From contig CASBRD010000130.1 of assembly GCA_949128025.1 (NCBI GenBank), forward strand, positions 1 through 45,923: a DNA stretch of 45,923 bases. The letters run 5' to 3'. Numbering within the stretch: position 1 is the stretch's first letter; every line of letters starts with the position of its first letter. Below the pieces are notes generated by a model. The model was not told where the DNA came from. It did no database searches and worked only from the letters and a program-made list of their open reading frames with translations. This document shows, piece after piece, positions 16,926 to 24,213 of the stretch. The position numbers and the translations under genes were made by a program. This DNA is from Oscillatoriales cyanobacterium PMM_0008. Its GTDB lineage: Bacteria; Cyanobacteriota; Cyanobacteriia; Cyanobacteriales; Aerosakkonemataceae.

Positions 16926-17807
16926 TCAATTTTTAATCATCATAGCCCTTTCGGCCATTTGGATCAGCCTTTTGGGCGTTTTCGCGTGATTCACGGTTAA
17001 CCGGGGTATCTGATAATTGCTTCTCAACCAACCTAATTTAAAAATTCTGCTATTGTACAAATACCCCGACAAATAATATTTAGACACATACTCTTCAACC
17101 CGTTGGTTTAAAGCCCCATAAGGGTATGCTATGTGGGAAGCGACTGTTTTATCTGGGTCTAAGTCTTCTGTACACTCTCTTAGCTTAGTTTGTGCTTCCG
17201 CAATCTCATAAATTAAGTCTTTATTATTTAGTTCCGTTAATTTTTTATGAGTTTGTCCGTGAGATTGAATATCGTAAAAACCTTTGAGCAGCCCTCGTCT
17301 CAAATTCTGACAAGTTATATTGTAAGAAGTTTTTCTTTCCGACTTTGCCATTGTACCCGGATTGATAAATAAAACAACTTTAACTTTTTGAGAATATTCA
17401 TTTTCTAAATCCTGCAAAACAGGCAGTAAATTTGTATAAAAGGTTTTATAGGAATCATCAAAAGATATCATGATTGGCCTTTGACCTAGATGTTCTGCGG
17501 GTATATGCTTAGATTTAGTTAGAAAATAGTCATAAAGTTCTTGAGTTGAAAGAAACCAAAAATTGTGGCTAACTAGATAATCTAAAAATTCTCTCAAATC
17601 TTGCTTAGTGTAATCCATTGCTGGCAACGGACTACCTTGAATACCTTTCTCCTGTGGCTCTTCAATATCAATAATGCTATGAAAACCAAGAAGAGGAATT
17701 TGGGGTGCGGAAAGATTTAAAATTAACCAGATGGTAGATATAAAAATTAAACTGGCAATAAAAATACGGATAGTAAAATTTTCAAATGTCAACTTGATTA
17801 GCTTCAT
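16926..17807 (-). CDS. Polysaccharide deacetylase (NodB-type), membrane-anchored
   Basis: A 293-residue carbohydrate esterase family 4 protein. An N-terminal hydrophobic helix (about residues 12-34) acts as signal anchor and places the enzyme outside the cytoplasm. The NodB motifs are present: ISFDDSY (motif 1, catalytic and metal Asp), SHGQTHKKL (motif 2, His-x3-His) and AYPYGAL (motif 3). The predicted activity is removal of N- or O-acetyl groups from a surface polysaccharide or peptidoglycan. It sits 28 nt downstream of a membrane protein gene and probably shares its transcript with tlyA. The natural substrate cannot be read from the sequence. Confidence 0.87.
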   Translation of the reverse strand: MKLIKLTFENFTIRIFIASLIFISTIWLILNLSAPQIPLLGFHSIIDIEEPQEKGIQGSPLPAMDYTKQDLREFLDYLVSHNFWFLSTQELYDYFLTKSKHIPAEHLGQRPIMISFDDSYKTFYTNLLPVLQDLENEYSQKVKVVLFINPGTMAKSERKTSYNITCQNLRRGLLKGFYDIQSHGQTHKKLTELNNKDLIYEIAEAQTKLRECTEDLDPDKTVASHIAYPYGALNQRVEEYVSKYYLSGYLYNSRIFKLGWLRSNYQIPRLTVNHAKTPKRLIQMAERAMMIKN

Positions 17808-17835
17808 TGAGCAAATCTCTCAAACAGAGTAAGTA

Positions 17836-18651
17836 TTAATGGTTACGGACGCGATGGGGTGGAAGTTGGGTTACGGGTTTATTGGAACGAGGTTTAAACC
17901 GAGGCGGGACTGGAGGAAACTTGGGAGGGGAAGGTTGAAACCGCTTGGCAATTTCTTGGCGACCCAAATGGAAATGGTAAACGGTTGTAAATGCCGATAA
18001 CGAGAAGTAAAAAAATCGGATTGTCCAGCTACCACAGGCCAATAATAAGGTAATTATCTCTGGTTTTAATTTGGTTATTTTAGTGAAACCAAGAAATTCT
18101 GACTTGACTTTTTTCTCCATTTCTTCCGCTTTCATCATTTCCTTTTGTTTGGTGGGAAGAATGGGAAACTGAGCGGTGTAGTGATAAAAACCTAAGAAGC
18201 CCTTAAGGTTAACTCTTTCTTTCAAAAAAGAGTTAGTTATAGTCTCGGCTTGCTCAATAGTTATATTTTGTTGCTGGGCAAAATCTTCTATCCAAAAAGT
18301 ATATTTAACAAAAGCGCTAGTACTAAAAAGTAATGGCAATAATATGATTAGTAAGACAGCGCTAGTCTTAATTTGAGCATACTTCGGCAACAAAACACTT
18401 GCTAAGCCAAAACCCATTCCTAGTATAGCAAAGACAATGACGTTGACAAATTCACCAATATCTAAGATTGTAAATAAATCGCCAATAAAGAGAATTTTAT
18501 ATATAAGTTCTTCGCAAACAAAACTTGTGGCGACTTTGGTAATGAGGACTAGAAAAATCAGATTTAGAACGATAACGACATACAAAAAAATTTGAGCCAG
18601 TAGCTTAACGACATTAAAAAAAGTTTGAGCCAGTAGCTTGAGGGATTTCAT
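17836..18651 (-). CDS. Hypothetical multi-pass membrane protein (271 aa)
   Basis: I do not recognise the family. Four to five hydrophobic segments lie at roughly residues 15-40, 60-85, 92-115 and 195-225. A charged Lys/Glu-rich segment lies between the third and last, and the C-terminal tail is rich in proline and basic residues (PSPPKFPPVPPRFKPR). The first 24 residues contain a small duplication (KLLAQTFFNVV, then KLLAQIFLYVV). It lies 22 nt after tlyA and 28 nt before the deacetylase gene, all on the minus strand, so it is likely one operon. A role in the cell envelope is possible by context only. Confidence 0.7.
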   Translation of the reverse strand: MKSLKLLAQTFFNVVKLLAQIFLYVVIVLNLIFLVLITKVATSFVCEELIYKILFIGDLFTILDIGEFVNVIVFAILGMGFGLASVLLPKYAQIKTSAVLLIILLPLLFSTSAFVKYTFWIEDFAQQQNITIEQAETITNSFLKERVNLKGFLGFYHYTAQFPILPTKQKEMMKAEEMEKKVKSEFLGFTKITKLKPEIITLLLACGSWTIRFFYFSLSAFTTVYHFHLGRQEIAKRFQPSPPKFPPVPPRFKPRSNKPVTQLPPHRVRNH

Positions 18652-18673
18652 TGAATTAACATCGCATTAAATG

Positions 18674-19504
18674 TTAGGTACGGGCTACAGCAGAATTGCT
18701 GAGTTCTCTTTTTGCAGCTTGGGCTAGAACACAAATCGTCTCTAAATCGGGAGCCGAGTTTGGGCTATCCATGCCTAGCCACAAAAGATACTCTATATTA
18801 CCAGCAGGGCCGGTGATTGGCGACCAAGTTAAGCCGCGATATTGCCAGCCAATTTGTTGGGCGGCTGTCCATACTTGCGCGATCGCACCCGCTTGGTCGT
18901 CAGTATCGCGCACAACGCCCTTTTTGCCAACCCGCGATCGGCCCACCTCAAACTGCGGTTTCACGAGCAATATTATCTCACGGGGAGCCTGAAGCAGCTG
19001 CCATAAGGCAGTCAGGATTTTTGTCAAGGAAATGAACGAAACATCGACCACCCCCAAATCGGGAAGTTCCGCATCGCCATACAAATCATCTGGGGTGAGA
19101 TATCGCAAGTTAGTCCGTTCCCGCAGAATCACTCGCGGATCGTTCCGCAAACCCCAGTCTACCTGTCCGTAACCCACATCAATGCCGTAAACCAGTTTTG
19201 CCCCAGATTGCAGCAGACAGTCGCTAAAGCCGCCTGTAGAGATGCCTCCATCAAGGCAAATCCGCCCTTGAACGTGAATGGTAAATATTTGTAGTGCTTT
19301 GGCTAGTTTTTCGCCGCCTCTGGAAACGTAGGGCGATCGCTCTTTTACTTTAATCTCTGCCGATATCTCAACTTGGGTCCCCGGTTTGTCGATTAGCTGC
19401 TCATTCACCCGCACTTCCCCAGCACAAATCAGCCGCTGTGCCAACTGCCTAGAGGAGCATAAGTTGAGTTCTACCAACAAAGTATCCAGTCGTTGTTTTG
19501 TCAT
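18674..19504 (-). CDS. tlyA: TlyA family rRNA 2'-O-methyltransferase
   Basis: A 276-residue TlyA/RrmJ-type protein, often annotated as hemolysin A. An S4 RNA-binding domain occupies the first 60 residues (RLDTLLVELNLCSSRQLAQR, then AGEVRVN). The methyltransferase domain follows: VSRGGEKL, the SAM-binding CLDGGISTGGFSDCLL, VDVSFISL, and VKPQFEVGR. The Lys-Asp-Lys-Glu catalytic set of 2'-O-methyltransferases fits this layout. In mycobacteria TlyA methylates 16S and 23S rRNA and confers capreomycin sensitivity. The gene appears to head a minus-strand operon continuing into a membrane protein and a polysaccharide deacetylase. Confidence 0.92.
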   Translation of the reverse strand: MTKQRLDTLLVELNLCSSRQLAQRLICAGEVRVNEQLIDKPGTQVEISAEIKVKERSPYVSRGGEKLAKALQIFTIHVQGRICLDGGISTGGFSDCLLQSGAKLVYGIDVGYGQVDWGLRNDPRVILRERTNLRYLTPDDLYGDAELPDLGVVDVSFISLTKILTALWQLLQAPREIILLVKPQFEVGRSRVGKKGVVRDTDDQAGAIAQVWTAAQQIGWQYRGLTWSPITGPAGNIEYLLWLGMDSPNSAPDLETICVLAQAAKRELSNSAVART

Positions 19505-19632
19505 GGATTCATCAAATTGTAGAGATTTATGCAGTTAATACACACAAACCTGGCTAAAACTGTCGCGTATGTAACAATTATCTTAGATAACTGAGAACCC
19601 AGCGGCCTAGTTTCCGCATTCGAGAGCCACCT

Positions 19633-20079
19633 ATGTTAGAAACTAAACTGACAACCTGCGCCAATATACTGTACCAATGGCTTTTACCGCGAGCTTCAGC
19701 CGACTCGAAGCTGAAAGTTGATTTGCTGGATTTTCAGGCGTGGACAGCGGAGTATCGGGAGAAACCATTTAGCGATCGCGAAATCCTCGAAGCACTCAGA
19801 CAGTTAAAGGAACTTCAGCTAATTAGCGTTAGTAGAACGGAAGTAACCCTGGAAGTCAAACCAGAGAATAATCTATTTTTCAACACAGAACGACCCAAAC
19901 AGGAGAGCGAAAGGCCCGATCGACTCATGCAGTTACTGCGAATTATTTCAGGCTCTTTATTTTTCGGGTTAATTTCCATTACCTTTAGTTTAATTTTGGT
20001 ACAGATCCAACCGCAAGTTTTATCAACACCTAACCAATGGAGTGTCCTGGGTGAAAAGAATATTGACTCAGGTAATTAA
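19633..20079 (+). CDS. Hypothetical protein with C-terminal membrane helix (148 aa)
   Basis: I do not recognise a named family. The first 80 residues look like a small helical domain, possibly a winged helix (SDREILEALRQLKELQLISV followed by a short strand-rich stretch). A linker with PERPD-like charge follows, then a single hydrophobic helix at about residues 105-125, then a short tail. The predicted topology is a cytoplasmic domain tethered to the membrane. It is divergent from tlyA with 128 bp between them, and its stop lies 3 nt from the convergent DUF29 gene. No clear ribosome binding site precedes the ATG. Confidence 0.6.
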   Translation: MLETKLTTCANILYQWLLPRASADSKLKVDLLDFQAWTAEYREKPFSDREILEALRQLKELQLISVSRTEVTLEVKPENNLFFNTERPKQESERPDRLMQLLRIISGSLFFGLISITFSLILVQIQPQVLSTPNQWSVLGEKNIDSGN

Positions 20080-20082
20080 AAT

Positions 20083-20511
20083 TCACTCTGAAGGTAAGAT
20101 AGAAGCTAAGGCCCGATCGACAATTTCTTCTTTGTTAACCAGTTGCTCTAATTCTTCTAGTTGATAACGTCCTTCTTCAACTTCTAAAGAAGCCTCGTCA
20201 ATAGCATTCAAATATGCTTCTTGTAGCGTTTCCAATAACTCATCTGAAGTTAGGTAATAACCTCCGGCTTTCCGGCGCTTATTTTCTCGCTGAATTTCCC
20301 GAATTGAATTGCGAATTGAGACATCCCAAGAACGAGTAGTGCGATTTTCAGCTTGTTGTTTAATTAGGTGAAGTAACAAAATTACGGCATAGCTACGAAT
20401 CGTTTTGATTATATCTTTTTTACTCATTTCTTCCAGTTCTTCAACAATTGCCAATGAACCTTTGATGTCACCTTTTAGCAGCATTTGTTTCAGTTCAAGT
20501 ATTTCTTCCAT
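20083..20511 (-). CDS. DUF29 family protein, copy 1
   Basis: A 142-residue helical protein of the DUF29 family, abundant in cyanobacteria and without known function. Typical elements are MEEILELKQMLLKGDIKGSL, the LLLHLIKQQAENRTTRSW segment, a variable middle, and the C-terminal LVNKEEIVDRALA. It is one of three tandem paralogues. Its first 60 codons are almost identical at DNA level to copy 2 (about 2 differences in 185 nt), while the rest differs clearly. This points to recent gene conversion or a chimeric duplication. No strong ribosome binding site is seen before the ATG. Confidence 0.8.
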   Translation of the reverse strand: MEEILELKQMLLKGDIKGSLAIVEELEEMSKKDIIKTIRSYAVILLLHLIKQQAENRTTRSWDVSIRNSIREIQRENKRRKAGGYYLTSDELLETLQEAYLNAIDEASLEVEEGRYQLEELEQLVNKEEIVDRALASILPSE

Positions 20512-20637
20512 AGGGGTGTTTTCCAGATGGCGCTATTTGTATTATAGCTGAAGGGAAAAGAGCGATCGCACCTTCTAAATTATAACCCCCTTCCCCACAG
20601 AGAAGAAGGGCAGTAAGAATTACCCCTATTTCTCTCC

Positions 20638-20690
20638 TCACTCTTTCTCCCCCCCCTCTCCGTTGCGGAGAGGGGGGGGAGAAAGAGTGA
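20638..20690. terminator. Strong 25-bp perfect hairpin between DUF29 copies 1 and 2
   Basis: 20638-20662 and 20666-20690 are exact reverse complements around a 3-nt TTG loop, with an eight-base C/G run in the stem. It lies 4 nt beyond the stop codon of DUF29 copy 2, so it may end that transcript. It lacks a clear T-tail on the minus strand and resembles C/G-rich repeat hairpins frequent in cyanobacteria. Confidence 0.65.
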
Positions 20691-20693
20691 GGT

Positions 20694-21122
20694 TCACTCC
20701 TGCTGTAATATCAGATTTAATCCTCGATTCAGAATTTCCTCTTTATTAACCAAATGTTCTAATTCTTCAGGTTCATAGCGTCCTTCTTCCACTTCTAAAG
20801 AAGCTTTGTTAATCGCTAGTCGGTAAGCATTTTCTAGAACTTGGTGTAACTCTTCTGGCGACAAGTAAAAACTTGCCGATTTAAGGCGTTTATTTTCGTC
20901 CTGTATTTCTAAAATAGAATTGCGAATTGAGACATTCCAAGAACGAGTAGTGCGATTTTCAGCTTGTTGTTTGATTAGGTGAAGTAACAAAATTACGGCA
21001 TAGCTACGAATCGTTTTGATTATATCTTTTTTGCTCATTTCTTCCAGTTCTTCAACAATTGCCAATGAACCTTTGATGTCACCTTTTAGCAGCATTTGTT
21101 TCAGTTCAAGTATTTCTTCCAT
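20694..21122 (-). CDS. DUF29 family protein, copy 2
   Basis: A 142-residue DUF29 paralogue. The N-terminal 60 residues are identical to copy 1 and the C-terminal half is diverged (YYLT becomes FYLS, QEAY becomes ENAY, and the end is LNLILQQE). I placed the start at the ATG of 21122, aligned with the other two copies and preceded by AAGG. A TTG 15 nt upstream is also in frame. The gene sits between copies 1 and 3 in the same direction. Function unknown. Confidence 0.8.
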   Translation of the reverse strand: MEEILELKQMLLKGDIKGSLAIVEELEEMSKKDIIKTIRSYAVILLLHLIKQQAENRTTRSWNVSIRNSILEIQDENKRLKSASFYLSPEELHQVLENAYRLAINKASLEVEEGRYEPEELEHLVNKEEILNRGLNLILQQE

Positions 21123-21197
21123 AGCAGCCTTTTCCAAATGCGAATAGTTTTTGTGACTGAAGACTAGATCGCTTTTTCCTACAAGCTTCTCGCCGAT

Positions 21198-21626
21198 TCA
21201 TTCTGATGGTAAAATCGAAGCTAAGGCCCGATCGATAATTTCCTCTTTGTTAACCAACTCCTCTAATTCTTCAGGTTCGTAACTTCCTTCTTCTACCTCC
21301 AAAGAAGCTTGGTTAATCGCTTGCGGGTAGGCTTCTTCTAAGGCGATGCGTAACTCTTCTCGTGACAGGTAATAACCCCCAGCCTTACGTCGCTTATTCT
21401 TGTTCTGGATTTGCTGAACAGAATTGCGGATTGAAACTTCCCAGGAACGAGTTGTGCGGTTTTCTGTCTGTTGTTTAATCAGATGTAGCAGCAGAATAAT
21501 ACCATAGCTACCGATGTTACTAATCTTGTCATCTTGGCTCATTTCTTCCAGTTCTTCAACAATAGCTAAGGAACCTTTGATATCGCCTTTTAGCAGCAGA
21601 TATTTGAGTTCAAGTATTTCTTCCAT
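21198..21626 (-). CDS. DUF29 family protein, copy 3
   Basis: The most diverged of the three tandem DUF29 genes (142 residues), with the same length and layout: MEEILELKYLLLKGDIKGSL, then LLLHLIKQQTENRTTRSW, then LVNKEEIIDRALASILPSE. The C-terminus matches copy 1, while copy 2 differs there. It therefore looks as if copy 2 received its 5' half from copy 1 or the reverse. It is 55 bp from the hicA stop codon, in the same direction, and may be read through from the hicBA promoter. Confidence 0.8.
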   Translation of the reverse strand: MEEILELKYLLLKGDIKGSLAIVEELEEMSQDDKISNIGSYGIILLLHLIKQQTENRTTRSWEVSIRNSVQQIQNKNKRRKAGGYYLSREELRIALEEAYPQAINQASLEVEEGSYEPEELEELVNKEEIIDRALASILPSE

Positions 21627-21681
21627 AAGGCTTGTTTAATGTTTTGTTCTTTAGTATGCTAGATAATAGCATATCCAAAAA

Positions 21682-21924
21682 TCACGGACTATAAAAATAC
21701 GGGTATAGTTCTGACTCAGGAATATATTTGCTTGCCTGTCTGAAAATTGCTTGACAAGTTCCCGTATCTAACTCTGCATGATTAGGCACTGTAAGAGTTT
21801 CTTTTCCGGTGATTCCTTGGCGGCGCAGTTTGACGTGACTCCCCTTTTGGCTGTGTACCTGAAAGCCAAAATTAGCCAAAATAGCAATCACTTCCGCACC
21901 CGATAATCTTTTGAGTCTACGCAT
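21682..21924 (-). CDS. hicA: HicA-type mRNA interferase toxin
   Basis: An 80-residue HicA family protein with a double-stranded-RNA-binding-like fold. MRRLKRLSGAEVIAILANFG leads to GSHVKLRR, where His30 is the catalytic histidine, and TVPNHAELDTGT gives the family's second signature. HicA toxins cleave mRNA and are neutralised by HicB. I chose the ATG at 21924, which overlaps the hicB stop (ATGCGTAG) and gives the usual HicA N-terminus. An in-frame start at 21942 would add six residues. Order hicB then hicA is one of the two known arrangements. Confidence 0.87.
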   Translation of the reverse strand: MRRLKRLSGAEVIAILANFGFQVHSQKGSHVKLRRQGITGKETLTVPNHAELDTGTCQAIFRQASKYIPESELYPYFYSP

Positions 21925-22150
21925 ATTCTGGCTGTAATTCAAAAGTTAATATAATTGTAGGTTTGCCAACTAATCCAAATTCAACCGTGTCTTCATCTTC
22001 CAAATGGAGAGTAACCGCTTCAACCAGATTTTTTGCCACTTCATCTAATGTTTCTCCCTGCGTCACCACAGAGATTTCTAGGCATTCGGCTACATAACCT
22101 TTCTGTTCGCCAGGACGGATAAACGCATTTATGTTTTGTCGCAGTTTCAT
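21917..22150 (-). CDS. hicB: HicB-type antitoxin
   Basis: A 77-residue HicB family antitoxin. It has the partial RNase H-like fold seen in HicB: PGEQKGYVAECLEISVVTQG, ETLDEVAKNLVEAV and a final beta strand (PTIILTFEL). No separate DNA-binding domain follows, so it is a short HicB, and regulation of the operon may need dimerisation or another factor. It is the first gene of the pair, overlaps hicA by 8 nt at the preferred hicA start, and is probably translationally coupled to it. Confidence 0.85.
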   Translation of the reverse strand: MKLRQNINAFIRPGEQKGYVAECLEISVVTQGETLDEVAKNLVEAVTLHLEDEDTVEFGLVGKPTIILTFELQPEYA

Positions 22151-22232
22151 TATTTTTAGTTGCTAACTGTCTACAGTCCTATTATAGTAAGGCTACGATC
22201 CATTCCTACTCCGTTCGGGCCACAAGATTATG

Positions 22233-22297
22233 TAGGGGCGGGTTTAGACGGCAACTCTTGATGACAACAGACAACCTCGTGACAAAACCCGCCCCTA
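22233..22297. repeat. Inverted repeat with TAGGGGCGGGTTT arms
   Basis: TAGGGGCGGGTTT (22233-22245) is the perfect reverse complement of 22285-22297, with a 39-nt spacer. TAGGGGCG is shared with the arm of the long hairpin at the window start, and ACTCTTGA also occurs in both, suggesting a common family of elements. Confidence 0.7.
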
Positions 22298-22310
22298 TTA
22301 TGCAATACCT

Positions 22311-22347
22311 ATAAGAGCGCGGCATCGCAACAACGTACCCACGATGC
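22311..22347. repeat. Dispersed hairpin element, copy B (right half only)
   Basis: The sequence from ATAAGAGCGCGGCATCGCAA through CAACGTACCC matches the right half of copy A at 11571-11606 with few differences. The left half is absent here, so this is a truncated copy. Confidence 0.75.
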
Positions 22348-22384
22348 GCGACAGCTTACAGAAAACGAAAGAGCCCAGAAAACA

Positions 22385-22416
22385 AAACAGGACTAGAAAT
22401 GTATCTAGTCCTGTTT
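22385..22416 (-). terminator. Rho-independent terminator of the RTX gene
   Basis: 13-bp perfect arms AAACAGGACTAGA and TCTAGTCCTGTTT with a 6-nt loop. On the minus strand the stem is followed by a T-rich tail (TGTTTTCT), 42 nt past the RTX stop codon. Confidence 0.8.
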
Positions 22417-22458
22417 ATACTAAGTTTTATGTACAATTGCAGTGACTTTTACAACTCA

Positions 22459-23922
22459 CTACACGATGATGAAGTCGCCAGAGGAAAGGTTTAAGCCAGT
22501 ATCTAAGGTCGCAAACAGGCCACCATTAGTTAAACCTGAGGTTTGACCATCTGGATTGTAGAAGAGTTTCCCATTGTCCTTGTTATAGACAAGCAAGCCT
22601 TGGGCTAACCCAGCTAAATTATCGTCGCTACCTGTGACTACTGAAAGTGATGGTGCATTGGTCACGAACAAGTTATTAAATCCAGTAAAGCCTCCAGTAA
22701 AACCAAGTGCAGTACCATTACCATCCAGGACTATCTTGTCTACTCCTACCTGGAAGCCTATGATGCTATCCAGCCCCAGTTCGCCCAAGTTGTTGATTAC
22801 TCCCGCGTCTGGTGATAGTGCGCTCGTTACGAATGTACCGCCAGCAAACACATAGTAATCGGCACCTTCACCACCAGTCAGGACGTCACTGCCAGTCCAA
22901 CCAATCAGGGTATCGCTGCCATCTCCACCAATTATGGTGTCATCACCACCAACACCACCAAAGAGGCTATCATCGCCAGCGCCACCAGAAATGGTGTCAG
23001 CACCATTTCCCCCGTCTAAGGTGTCACCACCATCTCCACCATATATGGTATCAGTACCACCTTTGCCACTGATGTAGTCAGCGCCATCGGCAGTGTCAGC
23101 TCCTATGGTAGTAGTGCCACCCACCAGTAATTCCCCCTGATCGGTACCTGCAAGGGTGTCGCTGTCGTCACCGCCGTACAGAGTATCGACTTTAGTGCCT
23201 GTACGACCTGCTACTAAATAGTCATTGCCCTTATCACCCTTCAAGATGTTGCCGCCACCACCGGTGCCGTTTGTATCACCACCCAGAAGAGTGTCATTAT
23301 CTTTGCCGCCGAAAAGCGTTACACCTGAGACGGCACTACCAATCGTCAGCATATCGCTGCCAGCATTGCCGAACAGGACAGCGCTTCCCTTGGCAAAGAG
23401 GCTGTCATTGCCATTACCGCCTTTGAGGGTATCTCCAGCTAGACCTTCGAGCGTGTCGCTACCGTCACCGCCGTCCAATAAGCCAGTGCCTGCACCTCGG
23501 AGGATATCATTACCCAGACCGCCGTACAGCGTTGCAGTCGCCGCACCGATCATACTGTCATTACCTGTCAGAGTGCCTTCGAGATCGTCCCCATACAGGA
23601 TGGATGCTGCGGCTCCCACCAAGGTGTCGTCACTCTCACCGCCGTACAGAGTATCGCCAAAAATAGCTACCAGGCTGTCCTTGCCCTTATCTCCGTATAA
23701 GACGCTATTGGAACCACTTTTGATGGTGTCATTACCTTGACCCCCGAAAAGGGTATTGCCAGCAACGAAGGACTGGAGGGAATCGTCCCCTTGGTTACCT
23801 GCAAGTATGAGACCCCCAGCAATAGCTGTGAGGGTATCACTCCCATCCAGTCCAAGTATGGTGTCCCCAGGGGCACCACCAGTAAAGATATCGTTTCCAG
23901 CAGTAAGTGTAATTAAAGGCAT
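22459..23922 (-). CDS. RTX/hemolysin-type calcium-binding repeat protein
   Basis: A 487-residue protein made almost wholly of nonapeptide-like RTX repeats (GGxGxDxLxG; for example LFGGQGNDTI, LYGGLGNDIL and GGDGSDTL). The canonical GGxGNDxL repeats cluster toward residues 280-345; the N-terminal ones are degenerate. RTX repeats bind Ca2+ and fold in the medium after type I secretion. The last 130 residues (DYYVFAGGTF onwards) look like the non-repetitive C-terminal domain with the secretion signal. There is no N-terminal signal peptide, as expected for this route. AGGAG lies ten bases before the ATG. No type I secretion genes are in the window. It could be a surface-layer or adhesion protein; no enzymatic domain is seen. 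Confidence 0.87.
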   Translation of the reverse strand: MPLITLTAGNDIFTGGAPGDTILGLDGSDTLTAIAGGLILAGNQGDDSLQSFVAGNTLFGGQGNDTIKSGSNSVLYGDKGKDSLVAIFGDTLYGGESDDTLVGAAASILYGDDLEGTLTGNDSMIGAATATLYGGLGNDILRGAGTGLLDGGDGSDTLEGLAGDTLKGGNGNDSLFAKGSAVLFGNAGSDMLTIGSAVSGVTLFGGKDNDTLLGGDTNGTGGGGNILKGDKGNDYLVAGRTGTKVDTLYGGDDSDTLAGTDQGELLVGGTTTIGADTADGADYISGKGGTDTIYGGDGGDTLDGGNGADTISGGAGDDSLFGGVGGDDTIIGGDGSDTLIGWTGSDVLTGGEGADYYVFAGGTFVTSALSPDAGVINNLGELGLDSIIGFQVGVDKIVLDGNGTALGFTGGFTGFNNLFVTNAPSLSVVTGSDDNLAGLAQGLLVYNKDNGKLFYNPDGQTSGLTNGGLFATLDTGLNLSSGDFIIV

Positions 23923-23936
23923 TTATCGTTCACTCC

Positions 23937-24074
23937 TCATTGCTTAGTCGTGGATTGGATATTTTGAAAGATATCCGACGGATTCGCGACAATAGCTTGC
24001 GGTGATAGAGTTTCACAGCTAGGTTCTCTAGCTGCCTCTACCTCGCTTGCTTTCAGTAGTATAGCTTGCATCAT
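23937..24074 (-). CDS. Candidate small protein (45 aa) upstream of RTX gene
   Basis: A short frame begins MMQAILLKASEVEAAREPS and ends 14 nt before the RTX start. A textbook ribosome binding site, GGAG, lies six bases before the first ATG. The peptide has one Cys, is acidic in its first half and is Gln/Ser/Thr-rich at the end, with no membrane segment. The good ribosome binding site and the tight spacing suggest a real gene in one operon with the RTX protein, possibly a leader or partner. I do not recognise a family. Confidence 0.55.
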   Translation of the reverse strand: MMQAILLKASEVEAAREPSCETLSPQAIVANPSDIFQNIQSTTKQ

Positions 24075-24213
24075 AGTTTTCTCCAATTACCTAGATAGGG
24101 TTCCAGGCAATAGCTTTTTTCCTTCCTGACTGCTCAACTTTTTTTATAGTTCCCTCCATAAGCAAATTATTTGCAATCTTGCCTATAATAGCGAAGATTC
24201 TTTACAATCTTTG

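Larger units (their letters stand above)
22151..22458. other. Intergenic region with hicBA promoter candidate and hairpins
   Basis: This 308-bp stretch has no gene I can support. On the minus strand a TATAAT (22186-22181) lies about 30 nt before hicB, with only a weak -35. It then holds a 13-bp-arm hairpin (22233-22297), a half copy of the dispersed hairpin element (22311-22347) and the terminator of the RTX gene (22385-22416). Confidence 0.55.

Noticed and set aside
22634-23947. Plus-strand open frames opposite the RTX gene
   Set aside because: Pro/Ser/Leu-rich mirror images of GGxGxD repeats, lacking ribosome binding sites.
24091-24159. 22-codon minus-strand frame (MEGTIKKVEQ) upstream of the 45-residue candidate
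   Set aside because: No ribosome binding site; likely part of the leader region.
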